64,000 nt of DNA, from the NCBI GenBank assembly GCA_039029135.1, contig JBCCGT010000024.1:20895-84894 (forward strand), written 5' to 3'. Origin of the DNA: JALZVT01 sp039029135. Its GTDB lineage: Bacteria; Pseudomonadota; Gammaproteobacteria; Pseudomonadales; Azotimanducaceae. The position numbers were made by a program, and so were the translations under genes. Under the pieces are notes generated by a model. It searched no databases and was not told where the DNA came from. It worked only from the letters and a program-made list of their open reading frames with translations. Below are positions 16,534-25,035 of this stretch, piece by piece. Position 1 is the first letter of the stretch, and each line of letters begins with the position of its first letter.

Positions 16534-18267
16534 TCAAAACGCGTCCGCAGCCAACCCCATAACCACATCAGACTGCGCCTCGATCCCCGCCAGCAGGCTC
16601 GCGTACTTCGGCAGCAGCCGCGCGTAGAAATAGGCCGCGACCTGGCGCTTCGCCGCGCCGTATTCGTCGTCCGGCGCGCAGGCGCTCATGCGGCCCCACA
16701 GCCACGCGTACAGCGTCAGTCCCCACAGCTCCAGATAGTCGCTGGAGGCAGCACCCGGCAGCGCGGGATCATCACCGGCGCGAGTGCGCACAGAGTCCGT
16801 CGCTCGCACCAGCGAATCCAGCGCCGCGTGTAGCTGCGCCTGCAGCTCCGCCGGCACGTCCGCCTCGCGCATCTCGTCGATCAGCGCCATGGCCGTGCGG
16901 CCGCCGTCGCGTAGCACCTTGCGACCAATCAGGTCGAGCGCCTGCACGCCGTTCGCGCCTTCATAGATCTGGCTGATCCGCGCGTCGCGCACGATCTGCT
17001 CCATCCCCCACTCGGCGATGTAGCCATGGCCGCCGAACACCTGCTGGGCAAGCACCGCGCAGTCGAAGCCGCGATCCGACAGGTACGCCTTCGCGATCGG
17101 CGTCAGCAGCTCAACGCGTGCCCGCGCGACGGCGTCGTCGCCGTACTTGGCCCGGTCGAGCTGTTGACCCACATAGACGGCGAACGCGCGCCCGGCTTCG
17201 TTGTAGGCGCGAACCGTCAGCAGCATGCGGCGGACGTCGGGGTGCACCAGCAGCGAGTCCGCGGGTCCATCGGGATTGTCGACGCCGCTCGGCGAACGGC
17301 CCTGCAGCCGATCGCGCGCGTAGCTGGCCGCGTTTTGATACGCGAGCTCTGAAAGCCCGAGGCCCTGGATGCCAACCGAAAGCCGCTCGTAGTTCATCAT
17401 CGTGAACATTCCCGCGAGGCCCTGGTTCTCTGCACCCAGCAGGAAGCCCGTGGCGCCGTCGTAGTTCATGACGCAGGTGGCGCTGCCGCGGATGCCCATC
17501 TTGTGTTCGATGGCGCTGGGCGCGAATCCGTTGCGCTCGCCCGGCGTGCCGTCGTCACCCGGCAGGTACTTGGGCACGATAAACAGCGAGATGCCCTTGG
17601 AGCCCGCCGGCGCGTCCGGCAGCCGCGCCAGCACCAGGTGCACGATGTTGTCGGCCATCTGATGATCGCCGCTGGTGATGAAGATCTTGGTGCCGGTGAT
17701 CGAATAAGTGCCGTTGGCCTGCGGCTCGGCCGTGGTTCGCATGATGCCGAGGTCGGTGCCGGCGTGGGACTCGGTCAGCGCCATGGCGCCGGTCCACTCG
17801 CCCGAGTAGAGCTTCGGCAGATAGGTCGCCTTCTGTTCGGCGGAGCCGTGGGCATCGATGCAGATGGCGGCGCCGACGGTCAACGTGCCATAGAGATAGA
17901 GGCTCGAGTTGCAGCCGTAGAACATCTCCTCGAGCACGCAGGACAGCGCCTTCGGCATGCCCTGGCCGTCGTGCGCGGGGTTGCCCGCGAGGCCCAGCCA
18001 GCCGCCGGCGGCCAGCGCCTTGAAGGCCGCATCGAAGCCGGCCGGCACGCTGACGACGCCGTCGGCGATGCTGCAGCCCTCGGCGTCGCCGCTGCCATTG
18101 ATCGGAGCCAGCACCTCGCTCGCGAGTTTGCCGCCCTCCGAGACGATGGCGGTGGCGAGCTCGCGATCGACGTCCAGGCCGTCGAGCGCCGCCCAGTCCT
18201 GGTCCAATCCGAGGACGTCAAACAGCAGGAAATCGATATCGCGCTGGGGGGGAGTGAAACTGACCAT
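16534..18267 (-). CDS. Acyl-CoA dehydrogenase
   Basis: A 577-residue FAD enzyme of beta-oxidation type, oxidising acyl-CoA to enoyl-CoA. It is of the long form, with an extra N-terminal stretch (FTPPQRDIDFLLFDVLGLDQDW) and a C-terminal domain (~450-577) typical of the PF12806-bearing group. The FAD/substrate motifs are MALTESHAGTDLG and ITGTKIFITSGDH; QIYEGANGVQALDLIGRK carries the catalytic Glu region. The start at 18267 gives the family-typical N-terminus. It is divergent from comF across 179 bases. The substrate chain length cannot be told from sequence; the nearby CYP153 fits alkane or fatty acid use. Confidence 0.93.
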   Translation of the reverse strand: MVSFTPPQRDIDFLLFDVLGLDQDWAALDGLDVDRELATAIVSEGGKLASEVLAPINGSGDAEGCSIADGVVSVPAGFDAAFKALAAGGWLGLAGNPAHDGQGMPKALSCVLEEMFYGCNSSLYLYGTLTVGAAICIDAHGSAEQKATYLPKLYSGEWTGAMALTESHAGTDLGIMRTTAEPQANGTYSITGTKIFITSGDHQMADNIVHLVLARLPDAPAGSKGISLFIVPKYLPGDDGTPGERNGFAPSAIEHKMGIRGSATCVMNYDGATGFLLGAENQGLAGMFTMMNYERLSVGIQGLGLSELAYQNAASYARDRLQGRSPSGVDNPDGPADSLLVHPDVRRMLLTVRAYNEAGRAFAVYVGQQLDRAKYGDDAVARARVELLTPIAKAYLSDRGFDCAVLAQQVFGGHGYIAEWGMEQIVRDARISQIYEGANGVQALDLIGRKVLRDGGRTAMALIDEMREADVPAELQAQLHAALDSLVRATDSVRTRAGDDPALPGAASSDYLELWGLTLYAWLWGRMSACAPDDEYGAAKRQVAAYFYARLLPKYASLLAGIEAQSDVVMGLAADAF

Positions 18268-18446
18268 AGGAAATCTTCGCTGGCTTTACACTTCAGGCGC
18301 GATGGCGCCCGGCCGAGCGCGGAGGGTCCGCGAAAACCCTGACCCTGTCCAGCAACTTGGTCGCGAATGGCAGACAAAGGCTCGCCCGCGATCAGTTCTT
18401 CGCCCGGCAGGGCCCGATCGGGGCCGGCAAGCGCCAACATCTTGCT

Positions 18447-19223
18447 ATGGATCCACTCGATTGGGCTTTCAACAATGTTCGAGGGCGCTGCGTCATGTGT
18501 CGCCTGGCGACCGACCGCCCCCGGGATCTGTGCCGCGCTTGTGAGCGTGATCTGCCTTGGCAGCGCCGCGCCTGCCCCGCGTGCGGCCAGGGCGAGGGCT
18601 ATGGTCCCGGCGGCCCCGCGCGCACGCGCACACGCTACACCGACTGCGCCTCGAGCCCTGAATCGGACCCAAAGCAGGGTCCAAGGCAGGGCCCGTGGCC
18701 GAACGGCGCCATCGAGCGGGTGGTCGCGCCTCTGGCCCACCTCGGCGAGGCCGCCTGGCTCGCCGGTCAGCAGAAGCGCAGGAGCGGTCGGATTTGCGCC
18801 CACGTGCTCGCCGAACTTCTGGGCGACGCCGTGCTGATCGCCTACGAGTCGCGGCCGTTGCCGGATCTGCTGGTCCCCGTGCCGTTGCACCGCTGGCGCG
18901 AGCTGCGCCGCGGCTTCAACCAGGCGGAGCTGCTGGCCCGCGCGCTGGGCGCGCGGCTGGGGCTGCCGCTGCAGGTCCGGGCTATCCGCCGGGCGATCGC
19001 GACGCCGGGGCAGCGCGGCGCCGGACGCCGGTCCAGGCGACGCGCGATGGCGCACGCCTTCGCTCCGGTCGCGCGCGCCGCGATCGATGGTCAGATCGCG
19101 CTGATCGACGACGTGCTGACGACCGGGGCGACCGCGGCCGCCGCCGCGCGGGCCCTGCGGGCGGCGGGCGCTGAGTCCGTGCATTTGTGGACAGGCACGC
19201 GAGCCCTTCCGGGCAATGGATAA
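18447..19223 (+). CDS. comF: ComF family protein
   Basis: A 258-residue ComF/GntX-type protein. An N-terminal zinc ribbon has four cysteine pairs (CVMCR, LCRACE, CPACG), and a C-terminal phosphoribosyltransferase domain has the signature LVPVPLHRWRELRRGFNQAELLAR and the PRPP loop ALIDDVLTTGAT. In competent bacteria ComF acts with ComFA in DNA uptake; its proteobacterial role is unclear. I start at ATG 18447, just before the zinc ribbon; the frame is open to 18357. The linker between ribbon and transferase domain (~50-85) is Pro/Gly/Arg-rich and longer than usual but remains in frame. Confidence 0.88.
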   Translation: MDPLDWAFNNVRGRCVMCRLATDRPRDLCRACERDLPWQRRACPACGQGEGYGPGGPARTRTRYTDCASSPESDPKQGPRQGPWPNGAIERVVAPLAHLGEAAWLAGQQKRRSGRICAHVLAELLGDAVLIAYESRPLPDLLVPVPLHRWRELRRGFNQAELLARALGARLGLPLQVRAIRRAIATPGQRGAGRRSRRRAMAHAFAPVARAAIDGQIALIDDVLTTGATAAAAARALRAAGAESVHLWTGTRALPGNG

Positions 19224-19303
19224 ACGCGTGCGTCCTGGCGTGCCGTTCGCCAGCACCACAGCGCTCATCGCCAGTCGCCGGATCGGGCGGGTACACTCGC
19301 GCC

Positions 19304-20302
19304 ATGACCGACCCAGCCACCAGCACCGACCCAAGCTCAACGCCCTACGACGGCCTGACACCCGACGCGATCTGCGCGGCGCTGGAAGGCGTCGGCTTCG
19401 AACCCAACGGCAGCCTGCTGGCGCTCAACAGTTTCGAAAACCGCGTCTATCAGGTCGGCTGCGAGGACGGCAGCTTCGTCGTCGCCAAGTTCTATCGTCC
19501 CGGCCGCTGGAGTCGCGCCCAGATTCAGGAGGAGCACGACTTCACGCGCGAGCTGGTCGAGGCCGAGCTGTCCGTTGTGGCGCCGCTCGCGCGCGACGGC
19601 GAGACGCTGTTCGAGGGCCAGGGATTTCTGTTTGCGGTGTTCCCGCGCCAGGGCGGCCATCCGCCGGAGATCGAATCGGAGCACAACCTCGCGATCATGG
19701 GCCGCACACTGGGACGCCTGCACGCGTGCGGTTCCGCGCGCACGTTCAGTCACCGCACCGCGCTCGACTGGCGCGAGATGGGCCAGGCCTCGCGCGACTG
19801 GCTGCTGGCGAGCGACTTCATCCCGAGCGATCTGGTGCCCGCGTACGAATCGACGAGCGAACATTTGCTGGCCGCGATCGAAACGCGCATGGACACGCCA
19901 CATCGCAGCCTGCGACTGCACGGCGACTGCCACCTCGGCAACGTGCTGTGGCGCGACGACGTACCGCACTTCGTGGATTTCGACGATACCCGCAGCGGCC
20001 CCGCGATTCAGGATCTGTGGATGCTGCTGTCGGGAGATCACGACGAGCGTAGCCGCCAGTTCCGCACCCTCATCGAGGCCTACGAGACCTTCGCGCGCTT
20101 CGACACAATCGAACTCGGCCTGATCGAGTCGCTGCGCACGCTGCGCATGATGCACCACGCCGCCTGGATCGGCCGCCGCTGGAACGACCCCGCGTTCCCG
20201 CCGGCATTTCCCTGGTTCGACGGCGGCCGCTACTGGTCCGATCACGTGCTGAGCCTGCGCGAACAGCTCGCCGCGCTCGACGAGCCGCCGCTGAGCGTCT
20301 GA
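19304..20302 (+). CDS. srkA: Stress-response serine/threonine protein kinase SrkA (YihE)
   Basis: A 332-residue kinase-fold protein of the YihE/RdoA family, which in E. coli phosphorylates proteins and counters MazEF-linked death under Cpx stress. The N-lobe reads LLALNSFENRVYQVG and VVAKFYRPGRWSRAQIQEEHDF, both YihE signatures; the catalytic loop is RLHGDCHLGNVLW, and FVDFDDTRSGPAIQDLWMLLSG is the metal-binding segment. The start at ATG 19304 removes a 39-residue extension overlapping comF and gives the usual N-terminus preceding GLTPDAICAALE. It ends 29 bases before the convergent tauE. Confidence 0.93.
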   Translation: MTDPATSTDPSSTPYDGLTPDAICAALEGVGFEPNGSLLALNSFENRVYQVGCEDGSFVVAKFYRPGRWSRAQIQEEHDFTRELVEAELSVVAPLARDGETLFEGQGFLFAVFPRQGGHPPEIESEHNLAIMGRTLGRLHACGSARTFSHRTALDWREMGQASRDWLLASDFIPSDLVPAYESTSEHLLAAIETRMDTPHRSLRLHGDCHLGNVLWRDDVPHFVDFDDTRSGPAIQDLWMLLSGDHDERSRQFRTLIEAYETFARFDTIELGLIESLRTLRMMHHAAWIGRRWNDPAFPPAFPWFDGGRYWSDHVLSLREQLAALDEPPLSV

Positions 20303-20303
20303 C

Positions 20304-20322
20304 CGCGGCGCGATCGGCCGCG
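20304..20322. terminator. Hairpin between convergent srkA and TauE/SafE genes
   Basis: CGCGGC-GCGATCG-GCCGCG, a perfect 6-base stem with a 7-base loop, sits exactly in the 28-base gap between two convergent stop codons. It has no T-run, so intrinsic termination would be weak; it may aid factor-dependent or bidirectional termination. Confidence 0.35.
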
Positions 20323-20330
20323 ACTACCTG

Positions 20331-21083
20331 TTAACCAAACAACGCCAGCAGCGCGCGCCCGATGATGAACAGACCCATCGCAGTAAGCAGCGCGAACGCC
20401 CCGCGGCGCAGTCGTTGCGCGTCGATCGCCTTCGCATAGCGACCGCCGAGCCAGGTGCCGAGCGCAACGGCCGGCGCGCAGGCAAGCGTGAGCGTGAGCA
20501 CCTCCTCACCGAGCTCGCCGCGCACACCAACCAGCAGCGTGCGCACCGACGTCGTGACTGCAAAACAGGCGAGCAGCGTCGCCCGCAGCACCTCGATCGA
20601 TCGCGGCTGACGATAGAAGAACCAACCCATGACCGGGCCCGATGCCGAGAACATACCGCCGCACACGCCGCCGGCAATGCCGGCCAGCAGGCGCGCCGGG
20701 CGCGAACTCTCGCGCGGCAACGTCGCGTCCCGTCGCACCATGCCGGCGCTGCCCGCCAGCACGAACGCCCCCAACAATAGCTGCAGCCAGGCCAGCGCGT
20801 TCGCGTTGAGCTGCATCATCAGCACCAGACCCACACCGATCGCGGGCACCTGACCAAGCGTGACCCAGCGCCAGAAGGGCCAGTCGATATCGACGTAGCG
20901 CGTGCGCAGCGCAAGCACCACATTGACCAGCGACAGCAGACTCGCCGTCGCGGTGAGAACGGGAATCGGCACAAGCTGCAGCCCCGCCGCCAGCGCGATG
21001 AGGATCATGCCCAGCGCGAAACCCGTGATGGTCTGAAAAAAAGCGCCGACGAAAGCGACGAGCAGAAAAGTGGCGAGCGCCAT
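20331..21083 (-). CDS. TauE/SafE family sulfite exporter-like permease
   Basis: A 250-residue polytopic inner-membrane protein with about eight hydrophobic segments. It begins MALATFLLVAFVGAFFQTITGFALGMILIAL, and the second half repeats the pattern with GIAGGVCGGMFSASGPVMGWFFY, the family's duplicated glycine-rich motif (PF01925). Members export sulfite, sulfoacetate or other organic anions. Nothing next to it identifies the substrate. It is convergent with srkA and divergent from the SDR at 21173. Confidence 0.88.
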   Translation of the reverse strand: MALATFLLVAFVGAFFQTITGFALGMILIALAAGLQLVPIPVLTATASLLSLVNVVLALRTRYVDIDWPFWRWVTLGQVPAIGVGLVLMMQLNANALAWLQLLLGAFVLAGSAGMVRRDATLPRESSRPARLLAGIAGGVCGGMFSASGPVMGWFFYRQPRSIEVLRATLLACFAVTTSVRTLLVGVRGELGEEVLTLTLACAPAVALGTWLGGRYAKAIDAQRLRRGAFALLTAMGLFIIGRALLALFG

Positions 21084-21172
21084 AAAAGAAATCGCGGCTC
21101 CGAGAACAACAACACGGCCGCGGAAGCAGGCGAACGCATCACCTGGCGCCGGCGGCGCGGTAGTATAGGGCC

Positions 21173-21949
21173 ATGGATCTCGAGCTCAGCAACAAGACCG
21201 CGCTGGTCACGGGCGCGCATCGCGGCACCGGCAACATCATCGCCCGCCATCTCGCAGCAGAGGGCGCGACCGTCTGGGTGCACGGCTTCGACGCCGAGCA
21301 GGCGGAAAGCGCGGCGGGGGACATTCCCGGCGGTCGTCCGGTCGCCGGCGATCTAACGACAGACGCAGGCGCGGCGGCCGTCCTCGAAACGATCGCGGAC
21401 GCCTCGCCCGAGATTCTGGTGAACAACTACGGCACCGGCGATCGCGGCGACTGGGACAGCGCGGACACGGAGGCCTGGCTGCGCGCGTATCAGCACAACG
21501 TGCTGTCGGCCCAGCGACTGATTCGCGGACTGCTACCGGCAATGCGCGCGCGCAACTGGGCGCGCATCATTAATCTTGGCACCGTCGGCTCTACCCGGCC
21601 CAACGCGGTGATGCCGCACTACTATGCCGCGAAGGGCGCGCTCGCAACGCTCACGGTCAGCCTCGCGAAGGAGGTCGCCGGCACGGGCATTCGCGTTAAT
21701 CTGGTATCGCCCGGCATGATCCTGACGCCCGAGGTCGAGGCGATGTATCTCAAGCGCGGGCGCGAGCGGGGCTGGGGCGACACCTGGGAAGAGATCGAGC
21801 CGCACGTCGCCCGCGACATTCCCATCGGCCGCATTAGTCGCCGTGAGGAAGTCGCCGATCTCGTGTGCTTCCTGGCGAGTCCCAGGGCCGATGCGCTGCA
21901 CGCGCAGAACGTGCGCATCGACGGCGGCGCGCTCGACATCGTGTCCTGA
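21173..21949 (+). CDS. Short-chain dehydrogenase/reductase (classical SDR)
   Basis: A 258-residue NAD(P)-dependent oxidoreductase. The cofactor loop is VTGAHRGTGNIIARHLA (residues ~11-27) and the catalytic YxxxK is in PHYYAAKGALATL; the usual NNAG is NNYG. C-terminal VRIDGGALDI matches the family ending. The substrate is unknown. It is followed by a small membrane protein and a second SDR on the same strand with a very short gap, so a three-gene unit is likely. Confidence 0.92.
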   Translation: MDLELSNKTALVTGAHRGTGNIIARHLAAEGATVWVHGFDAEQAESAAGDIPGGRPVAGDLTTDAGAAAVLETIADASPEILVNNYGTGDRGDWDSADTEAWLRAYQHNVLSAQRLIRGLLPAMRARNWARIINLGTVGSTRPNAVMPHYYAAKGALATLTVSLAKEVAGTGIRVNLVSPGMILTPEVEAMYLKRGRERGWGDTWEEIEPHVARDIPIGRISRREEVADLVCFLASPRADALHAQNVRIDGGALDIVS

Positions 21950-21965
21950 CCGCGAGAGCACCGCG

Positions 21966-22295
21966 CTGAACACCCCGCAGCTACTCAGGCGTCTGGCCGG
22001 GATCGGCCTGCTGCTGGCCGCCGCGCTAGCCTATTCGCCCTACGCGAGCGACTCGTTGCACAGCTTCGCGCTGTCGCTGGTCGCGGCGCTGGGCGTCTGG
22101 CTGGTGCTACCCAATCCGGTGCTGCTGGCGTTCGCGGTTACCATGCTGGCCGCGGCGCATTCGCGTCCCGGAACCGCCGAGCTAATGTCGGGTTACGTCT
22201 ATCCGGCCATCACCGTGCTCGCCGCGCTAACGCTGGTGGTCGCCTGGCGCAGGCGTCAGGCGGCGGACCGAAGCAAGCAGAGCTCCACGCCATGA
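21966..22295 (+). CDS. Small three-helix membrane protein, probable CTG start
   Basis: A frame of about 109 residues with three membrane segments (roughly 8-24, 33-60 and 77-93) and a basic C-terminus. No ATG, GTG or TTG precedes the hydrophobic region in frame; the only near-cognate codon is CTG at 21966, with GAGAG ten bases upstream. The stop overlaps the next gene's start as ATGA (22292-22295), which supports real translation. It has no recognised domain. Automatic callers may miss it or start it inside the upstream SDR. Confidence 0.6.
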   Translation: MNTPQLLRRLAGIGLLLAAALAYSPYASDSLHSFALSLVAALGVWLVLPNPVLLAFAVTMLAAAHSRPGTAELMSGYVYPAITVLAALTLVVAWRRRQAADRSKQSSTP

Positions 22296-23152
22296 GCATG
22301 TCCTCCCGCGTGGTCGTACTGACAGGAGCGACGAGCGGCATCGGCGAGGCGACGGCGCGCGGCCTGCTGCGCAGGGGCGCCCACGTGATCATGGCCGTGC
22401 GCGACACGCGGCGGGGCGCGGACCTGAAGCGCGCGCTGGTCGGCGAGCTGCCGCAGGCGTCGATCGACATCGTCGAGTGCAACCTCGCGAGCCGGCGCAG
22501 CGTCGACGCCTGCGCCGACGTCATCTACAGCCGCTACGACGCGCTGGACGTGCTGATCAACAACGCCGGCACCATGCTGCGCAGGCCGCACATGGCCGAG
22601 AGCGGCTTCGAGCGCACCTTCGCGACCAATCACCTGGGCCACTTTCAGCTCACCGGACGCCTCTTGCCGCTGCTCATACATGACGACCGTGTGAGCCAGG
22701 TCGTCACCGTCGCCTCCAGCGTGCACCGACGCGCCGAGCTGCCGCTGGAGGAGCTGCGCCACGTGCGCGGCTACAACATGTGGCGCGCCTACGCGCGCTC
22801 GAAGCTCGCCAACGTCATGTTCAGCAACGCCCTGGCGCGGCGCTTCGAACACACGAACCTGCGCGCGAACTGCCTGCATCCGGGCATGATCGCGAGCCGC
22901 ATCCTGCCGCGAAAATCGCTGTGGTGGCGGACGCTGAGCGCGCTGGGCGCGGGGCTGGGCGTGCTCAGCGACCCGCAGCGAGGTGCCGCGACTTCGCTGT
23001 ATCTGGCGCTCGATCCGGCCGCCAGCAACCTCAACGGCCAATATCTCGATCCGCACCAGATTCCGCGAGCCTGCGCCGCCGTGGCGCGCAGCCACGGCCA
23101 GCAGGAGCACCTGTGGGCGCTGTCAGCGGCCGCGACGGGGCTCAAGGAGTGA
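22292..23152 (+). CDS. Short-chain dehydrogenase, retinol-dehydrogenase-like
   Basis: A 286-residue SDR. The cofactor loop is LTGATSGIGEATARGLLRRG, followed by NNAGTM, and the active site is YARSKLANVMFSNALA. The YxxSKLAN pattern and FERTFATNHLGHFQLTGRLLPLL are typical of the RDH/WWOX-like branch, which acts on retinoids, steroids or other hydrophobic alcohols. It overlaps the small membrane protein gene by ATGA and ends 21 bases before the DUF2628 gene. A link with the carotenoid oxygenase at the window start is conceivable but the genes are 20 kb apart. Confidence 0.9.
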   Translation: MSMSSRVVVLTGATSGIGEATARGLLRRGAHVIMAVRDTRRGADLKRALVGELPQASIDIVECNLASRRSVDACADVIYSRYDALDVLINNAGTMLRRPHMAESGFERTFATNHLGHFQLTGRLLPLLIHDDRVSQVVTVASSVHRRAELPLEELRHVRGYNMWRAYARSKLANVMFSNALARRFEHTNLRANCLHPGMIASRILPRKSLWWRTLSALGAGLGVLSDPQRGAATSLYLALDPAASNLNGQYLDPHQIPRACAAVARSHGQQEHLWALSAAATGLKE

Positions 23153-23173
23153 TCGACGTGGCAGAATCAACGC

Positions 23174-23731
23174 ATGTCTGAACAAGAGCCTCCCAACGAG
23201 CCGCCGGCGGAGCCCGCCGGCGCAGGTCCCGATAAGGCGCCGTCCCCGGAACGCGAGGCGCTGTTTCGCGCGCTGATCGGACCGCGCAAACAGGCCTACT
23301 ATCTGAGCTACATCAGACGGGCTGAGTCGCGCGGCTACGCGCCGCTCGCCTGGCACTGGCCGGCGTTTTTTCTCGGCCCGCTGTGGTGCTTGTGGCGGCG
23401 CCAGTATTTGTTCGGCGCGATCTGCGTCGCGCTGTCGATCGTCGTGTCGCTGCTGGCAACCGGCCTCGGCTGGTCCGGCGGCTCCGTCACGCAGCTCTTG
23501 CTGTCCCTGCCGGTCGCCGTCTTCGCATCGCTAAAGGCGAACGCCTTCTACTACAGCTGGGCGAGCCAAAACGTCGCGCGCGCGCAGGAACTGGATCCGG
23601 GGCAGACCGCCCGCCAGCTTGAATTTCTTGCCGGTCGCGGCGGCGTCAACCAGAACCTGCCGCTCATACTGGGGCTGTTCATCATGCTGCTGGTGATGCT
23701 CACGCCGGTACCTTCGCCGCCGCCTTCCTGA
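23174..23731 (+). CDS. DUF2628 domain-containing membrane protein
   Basis: A 185-residue protein. Residues 1-35 are Pro/Glu/Ala-rich and probably disordered. The DUF2628 core follows: YYLSYIRRAESRGYAPLAWHWPAFFLGPLWCLWRRQY, then two hydrophobic stretches (~75-92 and ~98-115), FASLKANAFYYSWASQNV, and a C-terminal membrane helix ending in Pro/Ser. The family has no established function. It is downstream of the SDR in the same orientation and may be the last gene of that unit. Confidence 0.85.
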   Translation: MSEQEPPNEPPAEPAGAGPDKAPSPEREALFRALIGPRKQAYYLSYIRRAESRGYAPLAWHWPAFFLGPLWCLWRRQYLFGAICVALSIVVSLLATGLGWSGGSVTQLLLSLPVAVFASLKANAFYYSWASQNVARAQELDPGQTARQLEFLAGRGGVNQNLPLILGLFIMLLVMLTPVPSPPPS

Positions 23732-23841
23732 AGACAGCACACGCATTCGCGAATAGCCGCGCGAACGCGTGAGACAGATAGATAGAGTCGCGGATTAGCG
23801 CGCCAGCATCGCCGGCGAACCGCAGCAACCGCCTGTGTGAC

Positions 23842-25035
23842 TTAAGGCGTGTCTTCGAAACTGAAGCGCAGACCGCTGCGCACTTCGGTCGCGGTGCCGT
23901 CGACGAGATAGGGTGCGAAGCGCCAGCGATCGATCGCATCCAGAGCGGACTGCTCGAACACGCCGTCGCTCGAACGCACGACGATCGCATCGAATACGCG
24001 GCCACTCGGCGCGATGCGGAAATTGAGTTCGACCCAGCCTTCCAGCGTGCGGCCGCGCTGAGCGCCACGAGGGTACCGCGGTGCCGGTTGCTCCAACACC
24101 TCAAGCTCGGAAATGCCCAGCACCGGGACGCGAGCGGCCGTCTGCGACGCCGCGGCGGGCGGCTCGGCGGCGGCAAGCGCCGCCTCGTTCGCCGCCGCTT
24201 CCTCGGCCTGGCTGAGCGCAGCGATGCGACCCGTCATTTCCTCGGCCTGTTCGATGCCGACCAGATCGGGCGCGGCCTCGCGAGCGCGATCCATCAGTGT
24301 GTTCGCGGCTTCGAAATCGCCCGCAAGCGTGGCGCTCTGCGCCTGCGCGAGCAGCCGCTGCGCGACGGTTTCGATGCCCACGAGCGCCTCGGCGTTGTCG
24401 CGATCCAAACGCTGTATTTCGCGGTAGGAAGCAAGCGCGTTGTCTTCCCCCGGACCCGTCAGCCGCTCGGTCGCTAGCTGATTGACCGCCAACAGGGTCA
24501 GCTCGTCGATCCGCTCAAAGCGCTGCGCTCGTCGCAGAATCCCCTGCGCGCCGCCATGACCGGGCATGACGGCCAGCACGTGCTGCGCCGCACGCCGCGC
24601 ACCGCCCCAATCGCTTTCGAAGATGGCTGTTTCGGCCTCGTTGACGACGAATGCGATCACCTCATTGAAGGCGTCGCGCGCTGGCACATTGTCCGGTTCG
24701 ATCAGCAGCGCCTGCTGGTAATAGTAGAGGGCGTTGTCGCTGACGGGCTCAGACACTCGGCCCGCCGCGAACGCCCGCTCGCCGAGCTCCGACCAACTAT
24801 CGTTGCGCGGACCGTCACCGTTCAGCCAGGTGGCAACCGGCAGCGGCGGCAGCTCTAACCGTATCTCCTCAACCGGCCGCAGCAGCATTGCGGCGCTCAG
24901 GACAACGCCGGCGATGACCAGCACGCTGGCCATTCCGAACTGATGCAGCAGAGAGATCCCGTCCTCGCCGCGCGCATCCGTAACTTCCGCGTCGATGCGC
25001 GCGGGCTCGGGGTCGATACGCATGGATTCGCTCAC
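23842..25035 (-). CDS. Single-pass membrane protein with TPR-like region and TonB C-terminal domain
   Basis: A 397-residue protein: cytoplasmic N-terminus (~1-30), one membrane helix (FGMASVLVIAGVVLSAAMLL), a helical tetratricopeptide-like middle (~80-270; for example ALYYYQQALLIEPDNVPARDAFNEV), an Ala-rich linker, and a TonB/TolA-like C-domain at ~310-397 (PRYPRGAQRGRTLEGWVELNF ... SALDAIDRWRFAPY). TonB-C proteins energise outer-membrane transport, but this one lacks the Pro-rich spacer and has no ExbBD nearby. It is the last gene of an operon with a double-receiver regulator and a sensor kinase, each overlapping by ATGA. A signalling-output role is inferred from that context. Confidence 0.85.
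   Translation of the reverse strand: MSESMRIDPEPARIDAEVTDARGEDGISLLHQFGMASVLVIAGVVLSAAMLLRPVEEIRLELPPLPVATWLNGDGPRNDSWSELGERAFAAGRVSEPVSDNALYYYQQALLIEPDNVPARDAFNEVIAFVVNEAETAIFESDWGGARRAAQHVLAVMPGHGGAQGILRRAQRFERIDELTLLAVNQLATERLTGPGEDNALASYREIQRLDRDNAEALVGIETVAQRLLAQAQSATLAGDFEAANTLMDRAREAAPDLVGIEQAEEMTGRIAALSQAEEAAANEAALAAAEPPAAASQTAARVPVLGISELEVLEQPAPRYPRGAQRGRTLEGWVELNFRIAPSGRVFDAIVVRSSDGVFEQSALDAIDRWRFAPYLVDGTATEVRSGLRFSFEDTP

Noticed and set aside
18490..18840. Possible frameshift in the comF linker
   Set aside because: The zinc ribbon and transferase motifs are in one continuous frame; the linker is unusual but open, and homologous segments can be recognised.
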